From the NCBI GenBank assembly GCA_030592525.1, contig JAUVIW010000013.1:1-14010 (forward strand): a stretch of DNA of 14,010 nt. The letters are read 5' to 3'. Source of the stretch: an archaeon. GTDB taxonomy: Archaea > B1Sed10-29 > WALL01. Below are positions 1-6,914 of the stretch, one piece after another. A program made the translations under genes and the position numbers. Position 1 is the stretch's first letter; each line of letters starts with the position of its first letter. Below the pieces are notes generated by a model. That model saw nothing but the letters and a program-made list of their open reading frames with translations. It made no database searches and was not told the origin of the DNA.

Positions 1-42
1 ACCGTCACGGCGGACGACATCAAGCTGGCCGCGCGCACCTAA
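1..42 (+). CDS. Archaeal histone, C-terminal end (partial)
   Basis: Only the last 13 codons and a TAA stop are in the window. The reading is TVTADDIKLAART. This matches the end of the archaeal histone fold, where the third helix follows a GRKT-(V/I)-x-x-(D/E)-DI-(E/K)-LA pattern, as in the HMf histones. Archaeal histones are small (about 65-70 residues) dimeric proteins that wrap DNA and have no long tails, so the gene should begin roughly 160-170 bp to the left of the window. It converges on the HAD phosphatase gene with an 11-bp gap. The call rests on a short match, and the rest of the gene would confirm it. Confidence 0.72.
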   Translation, partial: TVTADDIKLAART

Positions 43-53
43 GCGCCGGCCCA

Positions 54-683
54 TTACTTCTTTTCAACTATGTCGAGAATGTCCACCAGGCTGTTTAGCT
101 TGTGCTGCACATCGTGGATTGCGTCGATGCCGATGGTTGTGGAGAGCATGGCGAGGGGGATGCCCGCGGCCTTCGCGGCAAGTATGTCTGAGTTGGTGTC
201 GCCGACGTACATGGCATCCTTTGGCGAGACGCCCAAGAGGCTGCAAGCCTTCAGGATGCCTGAGGGGTCAGGCTTCTTTGCAGGGACTTCATCACCGGTT
301 ATTGTCGTGTCGAAAAACTGGGTGAGTTTGTAGTGCTCAAGAAGGGCGTTGACAATGCTACGCGGGGAGCTTGTCACTAGGGCAGTTTTCAGGCCCGAAG
401 AGCGGATGCGCTTGAGGACGAAGATGGCATTCTCATCAAGAGTTACCTTATCCTTGAAGCGGGTGAAATTGGAGTAGTTGAACATCCTCATCTGAGCCCA
501 TTCCTTGCAGCCAATTGACTTGAAGAAAGCGCCGGAGTCAACGCCAAACACTTTGTTTTTGAAGTCCTCTTCAGGGATTACGAGGCGCTTGCGGAAGTGT
601 TTGAGTGTTAGGTTGAAAGTTGAGCGCCAGGCCTCAACAGTATCAACAATAACGCCATCCATATCAAAAACGACAGCCTTCAT
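54..683 (-). CDS. HAD-superfamily phosphatase (phosphoglycolate phosphatase / beta-phosphoglucomutase-like)
   Basis: This is a 209-residue soluble hydrolase with all four HAD motifs. The nucleophile motif DMDGV has Asp7 and Asp9, followed by VD that begins the small helical C1 cap at about residues 15-85. Motif II is TSS at 104-106, motif III is Lys137 in KKPDP, and motif IV is GDTNSD with Asp162 and Asp166 as magnesium ligands. The family removes phosphate from small metabolites such as phosphoglycolate or sugar phosphates, or acts as a pyrophosphatase, and the substrate cannot be read from sequence. Its ATG overlaps the stop of the upstream gene (ATGA, 4 nt), so it is probably translated by coupling from the promoter near 1535. 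Length and motifs are complete. Confidence 0.9.
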   Translation of the reverse strand: MKAVVFDMDGVIVDTVEAWRSTFNLTLKHFRKRLVIPEEDFKNKVFGVDSGAFFKSIGCKEWAQMRMFNYSNFTRFKDKVTLDENAIFVLKRIRSSGLKTALVTSSPRSIVNALLEHYKLTQFFDTTITGDEVPAKKPDPSGILKACSLLGVSPKDAMYVGDTNSDILAAKAAGIPLAMLSTTIGIDAIHDVQHKLNSLVDILDIVEKK

Positions 684-1510
684 GCGGCAAACCTCGCGCT
701 GAACTTGCGGGGGGCGCGCTTCTTTTTCACATTCGTTTTTGAGGCGTGTTTCGCGTTCATGTTTGTTCTCACGATTGCAGCATCCTTGTGCAAAGTCTCA
801 TTGGTTTTCTTGAAAAATGCCTGCTTGCCTTTTTCCACGAGATCAGCATTCTTCATGCTGATGTCAAAAAACTTGTTAGCTTCGGAATCAAGGCGTTTGG
901 CAAGCAATTGATGGGGATATCGGTCTATGTCAGCACACTTGCAAAGAATCTTGTGCTTAAGGGCAACAATCAGCCAAGTTGAGGCGTTTATCGAAGAATT
1001 CGTAACCGTATGGCGGTGTCCGATGTCCGATTTCATCGAGTTGAGGAGGTGTGTTGCCTTCTTGCTGCGTGTTTTTACGCCCGTGGCTGTCAGCTCGACC
1101 GGTGGGCCAAATACTTCTTTAGCCGAATCGAATCTGTTCTCGCCTTGCTCTAGAAAACCACTTGTGTAAGCGGCACCCACAGAGCTTGCGATAATGTGGT
1201 CGAGTGCAGGGACTTCACCAAACTGTTTAAGCTTGGATAAGAGCAAGGTTAAGTCCTTCACGCCAATCACCTTAATGAACGCATTCATGTCCTGAAGCCT
1301 ATGCGTCGAAGGAATGTCAGAACCGATAATCGGAACTAAAGTGTGTTTTTTGGCGGTAATGCGCGCTGCCCGCATTGATTCAACGGATCTAGCGATGTAA
1401 CGCTCCTTCACCACGTCATGTGCCTTTTGTATTTGTTCCTCAGTGAAAATGCGGTCAAGGAGTTTTGATATGTCCTCACCGTCTTTCTTCGGAAAGAGCT
1501 TTTCTGGCAT
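680..1510 (-). CDS. Hypothetical basic protein, no recognised family
   Basis: I do not recognise this 276-residue protein. It is soluble, with no signal peptide or membrane helix, and looks largely helical. There is a CKC pair at residues 190-192 and a strongly basic, low-complexity tail (about 251-276, with KKKRAPRK), which suggests contact with nucleic acid or another polyanion. Its DNA is visibly more AT-rich than its neighbours: bases 781-840 contain 25 of 60 G+C, against 32 of 60 in nucS at 1921-1980. That could reflect recent acquisition or relaxed selection. The ATG at 1510 is supported by a TATA box about 26 nt upstream, implying a leaderless mRNA. The stop overlaps the HAD phosphatase start by 4 nt, so the two are likely co-expressed. 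Coding status is well supported by length and by this overlap. Confidence 0.75.
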   Translation of the reverse strand: MPEKLFPKKDGEDISKLLDRIFTEEQIQKAHDVVKERYIARSVESMRAARITAKKHTLVPIIGSDIPSTHRLQDMNAFIKVIGVKDLTLLLSKLKQFGEVPALDHIIASSVGAAYTSGFLEQGENRFDSAKEVFGPPVELTATGVKTRSKKATHLLNSMKSDIGHRHTVTNSSINASTWLIVALKHKILCKCADIDRYPHQLLAKRLDSEANKFFDISMKNADLVEKGKQAFFKKTNETLHKDAAIVRTNMNAKHASKTNVKKKRAPRKFSARFAA

Positions 1511-1532
1511 AAATGTAATTGGGAGAGCTAAG

Positions 1533-1540
1533 TATAAAAG
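1533..1540 (-). promoter_or_regulatory. TATA box for the 1510-54 unit
   Basis: On the minus strand this reads CTTTTATA. Its centre is about 26 nt upstream of the ATG at 1510, the usual TATA-to-start-site distance in Archaea, so transcription should begin at or next to the start codon. It lies in the 32-bp gap after the nucS stop. This separates the hypothetical/HAD pair from the secF-nucS operon, although read-through is possible. Confidence 0.6.
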
Positions 1541-1542
1541 GG

Positions 1543-2304
1543 TTAGAGGAACTCACCCATGCCCTTCTGCTTGGGCTGGAGGCCCTTGATTTTTGCCGAC
1601 GGGTTCGAGACCTCGAAATCAAGGCGGACAAACTCCAAGCCCCACTTCTCCAGGGACTTCAGGGCATTGGGGGTTATGGAGGGTGCGCAGAGGATTCCGC
1701 GGGTCTCCTGGCCAATGCGCTGGTCGACCTCGTCCACATAGCGCTTCAGCTGCGTTACGGAGGAGAGGCCCGCAGTGCGGCGCTTGAGCTCGATGATTAC
1801 GTTCTTGCCATCGCGGTCGCGGGCGAAGATGTCAATCATGCCCTTTTGCAGGGGGGACTCCTGCTTCAATGGCCTAAGGCCGGGCTCAATGAGCTCCAGG
1901 TCCTGCATCAGGAGGTCGGCGAGGTTCTTCTCAGTGCCGAAGACCTTAAGGGAGGAATCATCCCTCATGGGAAAGGCCTGGGCAAAGAGAACGCTGGTGA
2001 AGATTACCTCAAGGATTTCCTTGGGGGAGCGGCGCATCGCCTTGATGATGAGAGTGTTGGTGGACAGTTCAGTGCTGATGCGGTTGTTTTTGGGCGGCTG
2101 GTAATTGATTGCAGCCATGCCCTTGTTCTGGTGCACGAGAAAAGAGCCGTCGCTCTTGACAATGATAATGCGCTCACCTGAAGCAAGCTTGCTCGCGGCG
2201 CGGCCGTGGTAGCGGACGCTGCAGTCACCGACAACTATGAGTGTGTGGCAGGCGCTCAGTGCATCGTCAACAACGCGCTTAGCTTGGGAGAGGTCCATGA
2301 GCAT
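1543..2304 (-). CDS. nucS: Endonuclease NucS / EndoMS (mismatch-specific)
   Basis: This 253-residue protein matches NucS/EndoMS in full length. The N-terminal DNA-binding half carries the family signature VRYxGRA-x-SKL...SDGSFLVHQ...INYQPP (about 29-71). The C-terminal RecB-like nuclease core has GMIDIF with Asp158, IELKRR with Glu172 and Lys174, and Gln185 in SSVTQLKRYV. NucS/EndoMS cuts both strands at mismatches such as G:T, or branched DNA, and works with the PCNA clamp. The last eight residues, QKGMGEFL, fit a PCNA-interacting (PIP) box. The ATG overlaps the TAA of the upstream lipoprotein by 1 nt (TAATG). A second ATG at 2298 would shorten it by two residues. It is the last gene of the secF-secD-lipoprotein operon. 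Confidence 0.95.
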   Translation of the reverse strand: MLMDLSQAKRVVDDALSACHTLIVVGDCSVRYHGRAASKLASGERIIIVKSDGSFLVHQNKGMAAINYQPPKNNRISTELSTNTLIIKAMRRSPKEILEVIFTSVLFAQAFPMRDDSSLKVFGTEKNLADLLMQDLELIEPGLRPLKQESPLQKGMIDIFARDRDGKNVIIELKRRTAGLSSVTQLKRYVDEVDQRIGQETRGILCAPSITPNALKSLEKWGLEFVRLDFEVSNPSAKIKGLQPKQKGMGEFL

Positions 2305-3581
2305 TAGGGCGTGAAGTCCACGGTGACAGTCCAGGACTCAGGGTCTGTCATTATGTTGCTGGCTTCATCCTTGCACAGCACGAAGACCTGGTGGTTACCG
2401 TTATCCAGGCTAAGGGAAGTGGTGTGGATGAGCTTGTCGCCGTCACGGGACATGGTGTAATTCATCTTGGCGTACTCCTGCGTGTCCCAGCCGCCCTTGG
2501 TGTCAAAAGAGAGCTTGCAAGTGGCCTTTTCGTTCGTCACGACCTTTATCTCCGGGGAAGAGCTGTTGGTCCACGTGGTGTCAGGGTACTCCTCGAGGAT
2601 AAGCGGAGGCTTCTGGTCAATGGACGAGGGCTTCTCACACACGGCGGTGGCATGGTGGTTGTAGTTGCCCGCGTCATCGACAGCGACAACGATGAAGCAG
2701 TAGTTCTTGCCGTCGGTTAAGTCGGTCACAGTGAATTCATTGTGGTCAGCTGGCATAGTGCCGCCAATCTTGGTCTTTCCGTCAACACTGCTGAACTCGT
2801 TGTCATCGCGGTAAATGTCATAGCGCTCGAAATCAGGGTCGTCACACTCATCCCAAGTGATGTAGAGTATGCCGCCATCACCTGTGTCAGTTACTTCCAG
2901 GTTAGAGATTGCGACAGGGGCGTAAATGTCCTTGGTTGAGAAGGACGTGGCGATTGAAAGCTGGTTGCCGGCAGCGTCCTCCACTGTAACGCGAATCTTG
3001 TACTCAGTGCCGAAATCAAGGTCATCCGTGCCGAGGTGGATGGTGAACTCCTTGCCGTCAGTGGTGCCAAGATTCAGGACAGAGTTGTCAAGCATCGCGG
3101 AGATTATGGTAACCTCCTCGTTGAACACGATGCGGACATCAGCCTCGTTCGTGGAAATCGTTTGGTAGTCAGAAGGCTCAATCTTCACGAGTGCGGGCAT
3201 GGAAGTGTCGATGAGGAAAGTGTGGGAAAACGCCTGCTCATTGCCAGCCACGTCAGTGACCGTAGCCTCCACAGTGTGGTTGCCCACAGAAAGCTCCTTG
3301 ATGAAGCTGAAAGTCATGTGGTCAGTGGTGTTGACGCCGTGGTCCTTGCCATCGAGCTTGAAGGACTTGAGAATAACGTTCTCAGAGAACGTCATGGTGA
3401 AAGGGACGCGGTCGCTGTCGAACGACTCAGCAGGATAGAATGTTGGCGTGGAAATGGAGGTGTCGGGAACAATGTCCGGGTCGACAGTTTCATACTGTGT
3501 CTGGTTTCCTGCCTCGGGCGCCTCGACGCACCCCGCGGTTAGGATTAGTATGGATATCAAAAGTAAAGTAGCTACACGCAT
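2304..3581 (-). CDS. Surface lipoprotein with four Ig/FN3-like domains
   Basis: A 425-residue protein with a hydrophobic signal peptide and a lipobox LTAGC (Cys18). It is probably lipid-anchored and displayed outside the membrane. The mature part holds four beta-sandwich-like units at about 40-127, 128-217, 221-317 and 325-424. Three carry an (E/D)-x-AGN turn near their ends (110-114, 202-206, 302-306) and the fourth has DEASN (405-409), typical of bacterial Ig-like or Big_7-type repeats. The third resembles fibronectin type III (ITWDEC...YDIYRDD...YCFIVVAVDDAGN). Several Cys (246, 295, 315, 355, 403) could form disulfides. Such proteins usually bind surfaces, cells or polysaccharide, but no catalytic domain is visible. 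A strong ribosome site GAGGTG (3589-3594) precedes the ATG by 7 nt. It lies 13 nt after secD. Confidence 0.85.
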   Translation of the reverse strand: MRVATLLLISILILTAGCVEAPEAGNQTQYETVDPDIVPDTSISTPTFYPAESFDSDRVPFTMTFSENVILKSFKLDGKDHGVNTTDHMTFSFIKELSVGNHTVEATVTDVAGNEQAFSHTFLIDTSMPALVKIEPSDYQTISTNEADVRIVFNEEVTIISAMLDNSVLNLGTTDGKEFTIHLGTDDLDFGTEYKIRVTVEDAAGNQLSIATSFSTKDIYAPVAISNLEVTDTGDGGILYITWDECDDPDFERYDIYRDDNEFSSVDGKTKIGGTMPADHNEFTVTDLTDGKNYCFIVVAVDDAGNYNHHATAVCEKPSSIDQKPPLILEEYPDTTWTNSSSPEIKVVTNEKATCKLSFDTKGGWDTQEYAKMNYTMSRDGDKLIHTTSLSLDNGNHQVFVLCKDEASNIMTDPESWTVTVDFTP

Positions 3582-3588
3582 TTACAAA

Positions 3589-3594
3589 CACCTC
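3589..3594 (-). promoter_or_regulatory. Shine-Dalgarno site of the lipoprotein gene
   Basis: On the minus strand GAGGTG lies 7 nt before the ATG at 3581, in the 13-nt gap after secD. This fixes the lipoprotein start and shows that internal operon genes here use leadered initiation. Confidence 0.7.
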
Positions 3595-5139
3595 TTAGTT
3601 GAAGACCTCGACGACCTTGCCAAAGGCAGGCCTGACGATTATCACGCCGATAAAGACGCCAATAAGCGTTGTTATCGCGAAGCCCTTCAGCAGGCCAAGG
3701 CCCAACGTCATGAGAGGCAGCATAGCGGCGGTCAGGGTGAAGGCAGCGCCCATGATGATGCGGAACGCCTTCTTGATGCGGGAGACAACGCTCTCATCAG
3801 CATCCAGCTCAGTGCCGCGCTGAATCTCGTCAGTGATTATGATGAACTGGTCAATGCCCGTGCCTACGACGGCGATTATGCCCGCCACAGCCGCAATGTC
3901 AAGCTCGTGGTGGATGAGGGCGGTAACGCCAAGAATGAGGGCCACCTCGCTGACTGTGGCCAGCACCATGAGGCCGGTTATCTTCGGCTTGCGGTAGCGG
4001 ATGAACACGATGAAGCCCACCGCGATTAGCGCCAGGACGCCCATCGTGAGGGAATCATTGAGGAAAGTCTCCCCGAGAGTGGGGGACACGATGTTCGTGC
4101 TCGCAATCTGTATCTTGACTGGAAGCCTTCCGGACTTCAGGATGACGACCATTTCTGTGAGCTCGGCCTGCGCTGTTTCAAGGTCGGGAGCGCCGCCAGT
4201 GATGACTGCCTCGCGGATTGGCTCGCCGGATGTCACGCCAGGAGTGAGGAAAAGGATGCTCTTCAGGCCAACGGCGTCCCACAGCCAGTACTTGTTTACC
4301 TTCGGGACAACTGACACAGAGGCGTTGATGCGGGAGGTGTCGTAGTTAGCGTCTTCGGGAACGAGGACGCGCTCGAAGCCACCCGCAGAAAGCTCTGCGA
4401 GGATGTCGTCGGTGATTGTGTCAGTGGGGATGATTGTTGTGATGGTGTTGCGCCCGAACTCATCAATGCCAACGGCAAAGCTCGACGGGGAATCAGGGTC
4501 AATGTTCATGCTTGACTCGAGGTCGTAATGCGCCTGGGGCATGAGGATGGCCGCGTTCTCAGGGCGGTCAATGAACATGAAGATGCGCTCGCACACCACT
4601 TCACCGGCTTCCTTCGTGCACTTGCCCGCGGCGTGTTCCGCGAACATGTCGCTCCCTTCCTTGGAAAGGGCAAAGGGGACGCGCCACTCACCTGTTGAGC
4701 CAATGTAGCCATAGCCCTTCTGCGGGTTGGTGACGATTTCGACGAGGTCCTCGGACTTGAGCACAACAATGCTGTCAATCACGGCCTCGTACTTGCCCTG
4801 CTGGGACAGGATTTTCTTGAGCGCATCGACACTGTTGGCATCAGTGGCGCTCACTTCCACGGTTATGTACTGCTCGCCGAAAGGCCGGACGCTCACGTCC
4901 TTCAGGCCAAAGCCGTTGAGGCGCTCGCCCAATATGGTGACCATGGTGCTCATGGTCGTCTCATCGACGCTCTTCTCGAGCTCGAGCTGGATCATGGAGC
5001 CGCCCTTGAAGTCCATGCCGAACTGTAGGCCCATGAAAATCAGGGGGATTATGCCCAGGAATATGATGGCGACTAGGTAAATCCGTATTCTCCAGTCCTT
5101 GAGGAGCTGGCCTATTTTTTCTTCCGTTCTGCCCACCAT
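3595..5139 (-). CDS. secD: Protein-export membrane protein SecD
   Basis: SecD is the large partner of SecF in the membrane complex that uses the ion gradient to help pull proteins through the SecYE channel. This 514-residue copy has the family layout. A first membrane helix (about 20-37) is followed by the motif GLQFGMDFKGGS (38-48). A large extracytoplasmic domain runs to about residue 355. Five further helices include the conserved GTGIDQFIIITDE (426-438), whose Asp takes part in proton coupling in the bacterial protein. Archaea lack SecA, so the energy role here is less clear. The ATG at 5139 lies inside the end of secF (28-nt overlap) with no evident ribosome site, suggesting translation coupled to secF. 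A GTG one codon later is an alternative start. Confidence 0.95.
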   Translation of the reverse strand: MVGRTEEKIGQLLKDWRIRIYLVAIIFLGIIPLIFMGLQFGMDFKGGSMIQLELEKSVDETTMSTMVTILGERLNGFGLKDVSVRPFGEQYITVEVSATDANSVDALKKILSQQGKYEAVIDSIVVLKSEDLVEIVTNPQKGYGYIGSTGEWRVPFALSKEGSDMFAEHAAGKCTKEAGEVVCERIFMFIDRPENAAILMPQAHYDLESSMNIDPDSPSSFAVGIDEFGRNTITTIIPTDTITDDILAELSAGGFERVLVPEDANYDTSRINASVSVVPKVNKYWLWDAVGLKSILFLTPGVTSGEPIREAVITGGAPDLETAQAELTEMVVILKSGRLPVKIQIASTNIVSPTLGETFLNDSLTMGVLALIAVGFIVFIRYRKPKITGLMVLATVSEVALILGVTALIHHELDIAAVAGIIAVVGTGIDQFIIITDEIQRGTELDADESVVSRIKKAFRIIMGAAFTLTAAMLPLMTLGLGLLKGFAITTLIGVFIGVIIVRPAFGKVVEVFN

Positions 5140-6119
5140 GTTATCAGCACTGTGTTAGTGAACCACGTCGCAGGGAGGTCGCCCATCAATCCGAAGAGGA
5201 GGACGCTTGCAATCTGGAATATCGTGGTCATCTGGTTGAAGTATGAGAATATCGCGAGTATCAGGACAACTGTGAGAGTGGTGCCTGTTACTGTTAGGCC
5301 GGTGATGAGGGCGCCGTAAGCGCGCTCGCGCGGCGTGTGGTCCTTGCGCTTTAGGACACGTTCCGTGACGAGGATATCAGTGTCTACTGAGTAGCCAATC
5401 ATCAGCAGCAAGGCCGCAATGGTCGGGAGGGTTAGGGGGATGCCAAAGAAGCTCATCCCGGCAAGGGCGACGATGATGTCGAACACCGCTGCCTGCAGCA
5501 CTGCGAATGTTGGCATAACTTCGCGGAAGAGAATGAAAACAACTGCCGCGACAAGGATGAATGCGACAAGCAAGGCACGCAGTGAGCTCTCCCAGAACTG
5601 CTGGCCAAGAGCGGCGCCGACCTCTGTGGAGCTAACCTGCTCTTCAGTAACGCCGGTGAACGCCATCAAGGCGTCCTGGACAGAGGTGCGGAAATCGGTT
5701 TTTGCGACCTCGAGATAGCGGTCCGCCGTCGCGTTGGTGCCGAGTGACTCGTCGGATTCCACAAAGGGCGCCAGAAGGGCTATTGCCTCTGAAGGGCTCG
5801 AGCCCACGAGCTGCTCGGCGCGGATGATATCATGGTTGCCGGTGTACTCAATGATAACGCCCTTGCGGCCAGTCAATGGGTTTTCGATGAACTTGACAGA
5901 CAAGTCCTCCAAACCGTAGGGAACCAGCGCCTGCTCAAGGGCGTGGGTGTCCATGGTGTTAGTGTCCATGGCGGTTATTCTTGTGCCGCCAGCAAGGTCG
6001 ATACCCATCCTGACTCCGGGAAGGAGAGCCAAAGCAATGACTAGAACTGCTACAGACACCAGTAAGTAGTATCGATAATAATCCTTCGCGTAGATGTTGG
6101 GAAGCTTCATTCTGACCAC
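5112..6119 (-). CDS. secF: Protein-export membrane protein SecF
   Basis: SecF pairs with SecD in the export-assisting complex. The 335-residue product begins with a membrane helix (about 16-35) and then the motif GVRMGIDLAGGT. An extracytoplasmic domain follows, then five helices with the SecF signature GYSVDTDILVTERVLKRK (242-259). The first possible start is GTG at 6119. An ATG at 6110 gives MKLPNIY, a common archaeal SecF beginning, and may be the true start. It is the first gene of a minus-strand run secF, secD, lipoprotein, nucS. The order secF before secD is usual in Archaea and the reverse of most Bacteria. The ion-coupling core is intact. Confidence 0.95.
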   Translation of the reverse strand: MVRMKLPNIYAKDYYRYYLLVSVAVLVIALALLPGVRMGIDLAGGTRITAMDTNTMDTHALEQALVPYGLEDLSVKFIENPLTGRKGVIIEYTGNHDIIRAEQLVGSSPSEAIALLAPFVESDESLGTNATADRYLEVAKTDFRTSVQDALMAFTGVTEEQVSSTEVGAALGQQFWESSLRALLVAFILVAAVVFILFREVMPTFAVLQAAVFDIIVALAGMSFFGIPLTLPTIAALLLMIGYSVDTDILVTERVLKRKDHTPRERAYGALITGLTVTGTTLTVVLILAIFSYFNQMTTIFQIASVLLFGLMGDLPATWFTNTVLITWWAERKKK

Positions 6120-6142
6120 TAAATAGTTTAAATACGGTCTGG

Positions 6143-6156
6143 CTCCTAATTAGGAG
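6143..6156. promoter_or_regulatory. 14-bp perfect palindrome in the secF/trmI divergent promoter
   Basis: CTCCTAATTAGGAG is identical on both strands. It lies between the divergent starts of secF (6119 or 6110) and trmI (6194), 8 bp from the TATA-like element at 6165-6172. Position and symmetry fit an operator for a dimeric regulator, for example a winged-helix or ribbon-helix-helix protein. No regulator gene is in this window and the function is inferred. Confidence 0.45.
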
Positions 6157-6164
6157 AGCATTTG

Positions 6165-6172
6165 TTTTTATA
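6165..6172 (+). promoter_or_regulatory. TATA box of trmI (possibly shared with secF)
   Basis: TTTTTATA is centred about 25 nt before the trmI ATG at 6194, so trmI is probably transcribed without a leader. On the other strand the same bases read TATAAAAA after a purine-rich AAAGG (BRE-like). Used in that direction, a start near 6143 would give secF a 24-33 nt leader. A second minus-strand TATA-like stretch at 6127-6134 is too close to the secF start to serve it. Confidence 0.55.
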
Positions 6173-6193
6173 CCTTTGGTTCTCGGTGGCACC

Positions 6194-6913
6194 ATGGAAA
6201 AGCCCATAATATTATTGCATTCGTCTGGGAAGGAGATATACAAGATATGGCGAGGCGAAAGCGTGGGCACCGCGTACGGAGAGCTGGCGCGCGAGGACAT
6301 CGAGAAAGGCGGGCTCGTGAAAACGAACAAGGGAGAGGAATTCCTGGTGCTTGATGCCTCTGTCAGAGACAGGGTGCAGAACCAGAGGAGGGGGGCGCGG
6401 CCGGTTTATGAGTATGATGCTGGGTTCGCAGCCGGCTTGCTCGCGCTGGGCAAGAACAAGAAGGTGCTTGAGGCAGGCAGTGGGAGCGCGTCAGTTACGC
6501 AGGTTTTTGCAGGCATGTGCGAGAGTGTTGATACGTTCGAGAAAGAGGAGAGGTTCTACGAAATTGCGAGGGAGAACATCGCGCTGTCTGGACTGAATAA
6601 TGTTACTATTAAGTTAGGAGACCTGCTTGAGCAGGAGCTGCCGGAGGAAAAGTATGACGCTGCTTTTCTGGACTTGAAGGGGCCGGCGAAAGCAGTGAGG
6701 CATGTTTGGGCTGCGCTCAAGAAGGGCGGGTACTGCTGTGTGTTCACGCCGATAGGGGATGATGTCGGGCGGACGCGCGAGGCGTATGCAGAGCTGGGCG
6801 CGGTGGAAGTGCTTTCGATAAAGCTGAAGAACAAGTTGGTTAACAAGGATGCTGAGGAAAGGGCTGACCTTAGCTATCCGGCCTACTATATAGTGGCGCG
6901 GAAGTTCAAGTGA
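6194..6913 (+). CDS. trmI: tRNA (adenine-N1)-methyltransferase TrmI (m1A57/58)
   Basis: TrmI is an S-adenosylmethionine-dependent enzyme that methylates N1 of adenines 57/58 in the tRNA T-loop, stabilising the tRNA fold. This 239-residue protein has the family layout. A small N-terminal beta domain (about 1-65) precedes the class I methyltransferase fold with motif I VLEAGSGSAS (91-100), an acidic cofactor residue in FEKEERF (Glu116 region), LGDLL (141-145), and the catalytic-site strand DAAFLDLKGP (155-164). The ATG at 6194 is preferred over the in-frame TTG at 6176, because the TATA box at 6165-6172 places the transcription start at about 6194. A GGTGG at 6185-6189 would then lie outside the mRNA. 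Its stop is 1 bp from the stop of the convergent small gene. Confidence 0.92.
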   Translation: MEKPIILLHSSGKEIYKIWRGESVGTAYGELAREDIEKGGLVKTNKGEEFLVLDASVRDRVQNQRRGARPVYEYDAGFAAGLLALGKNKKVLEAGSGSASVTQVFAGMCESVDTFEKEERFYEIARENIALSGLNNVTIKLGDLLEQELPEEKYDAAFLDLKGPAKAVRHVWAALKKGGYCCVFTPIGDDVGRTREAYAELGAVEVLSIKLKNKLVNKDAEERADLSYPAYYIVARKFK

Positions 6914-6914
6914 A

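Noticed and set aside
43..53. Terminator between histone and HAD gene
   Set aside because: The 11-bp gap has no T-run or stem and no support for a terminator.
1519..2181. Long plus-strand open frame (220 codons) opposite nucS
   Set aside because: It is a shadow of nucS, whose catalytic motifs and operon spacing are clear. The plus-strand product shows no recognisable motif and no promoter.
3036..4029. Plus-strand open frames opposite the lipoprotein and secD
   Set aside because: They arise from codon bias on the opposite strand, and the minus-strand genes carry lipobox, Ig-like and SecD signatures.
6176..6193. TTG start adding six residues to TrmI
   Set aside because: The TATA box at 6165-6172 would place transcription start near 6194, so the TTG would not be in the mRNA, and the ATG gives the usual N-terminus.
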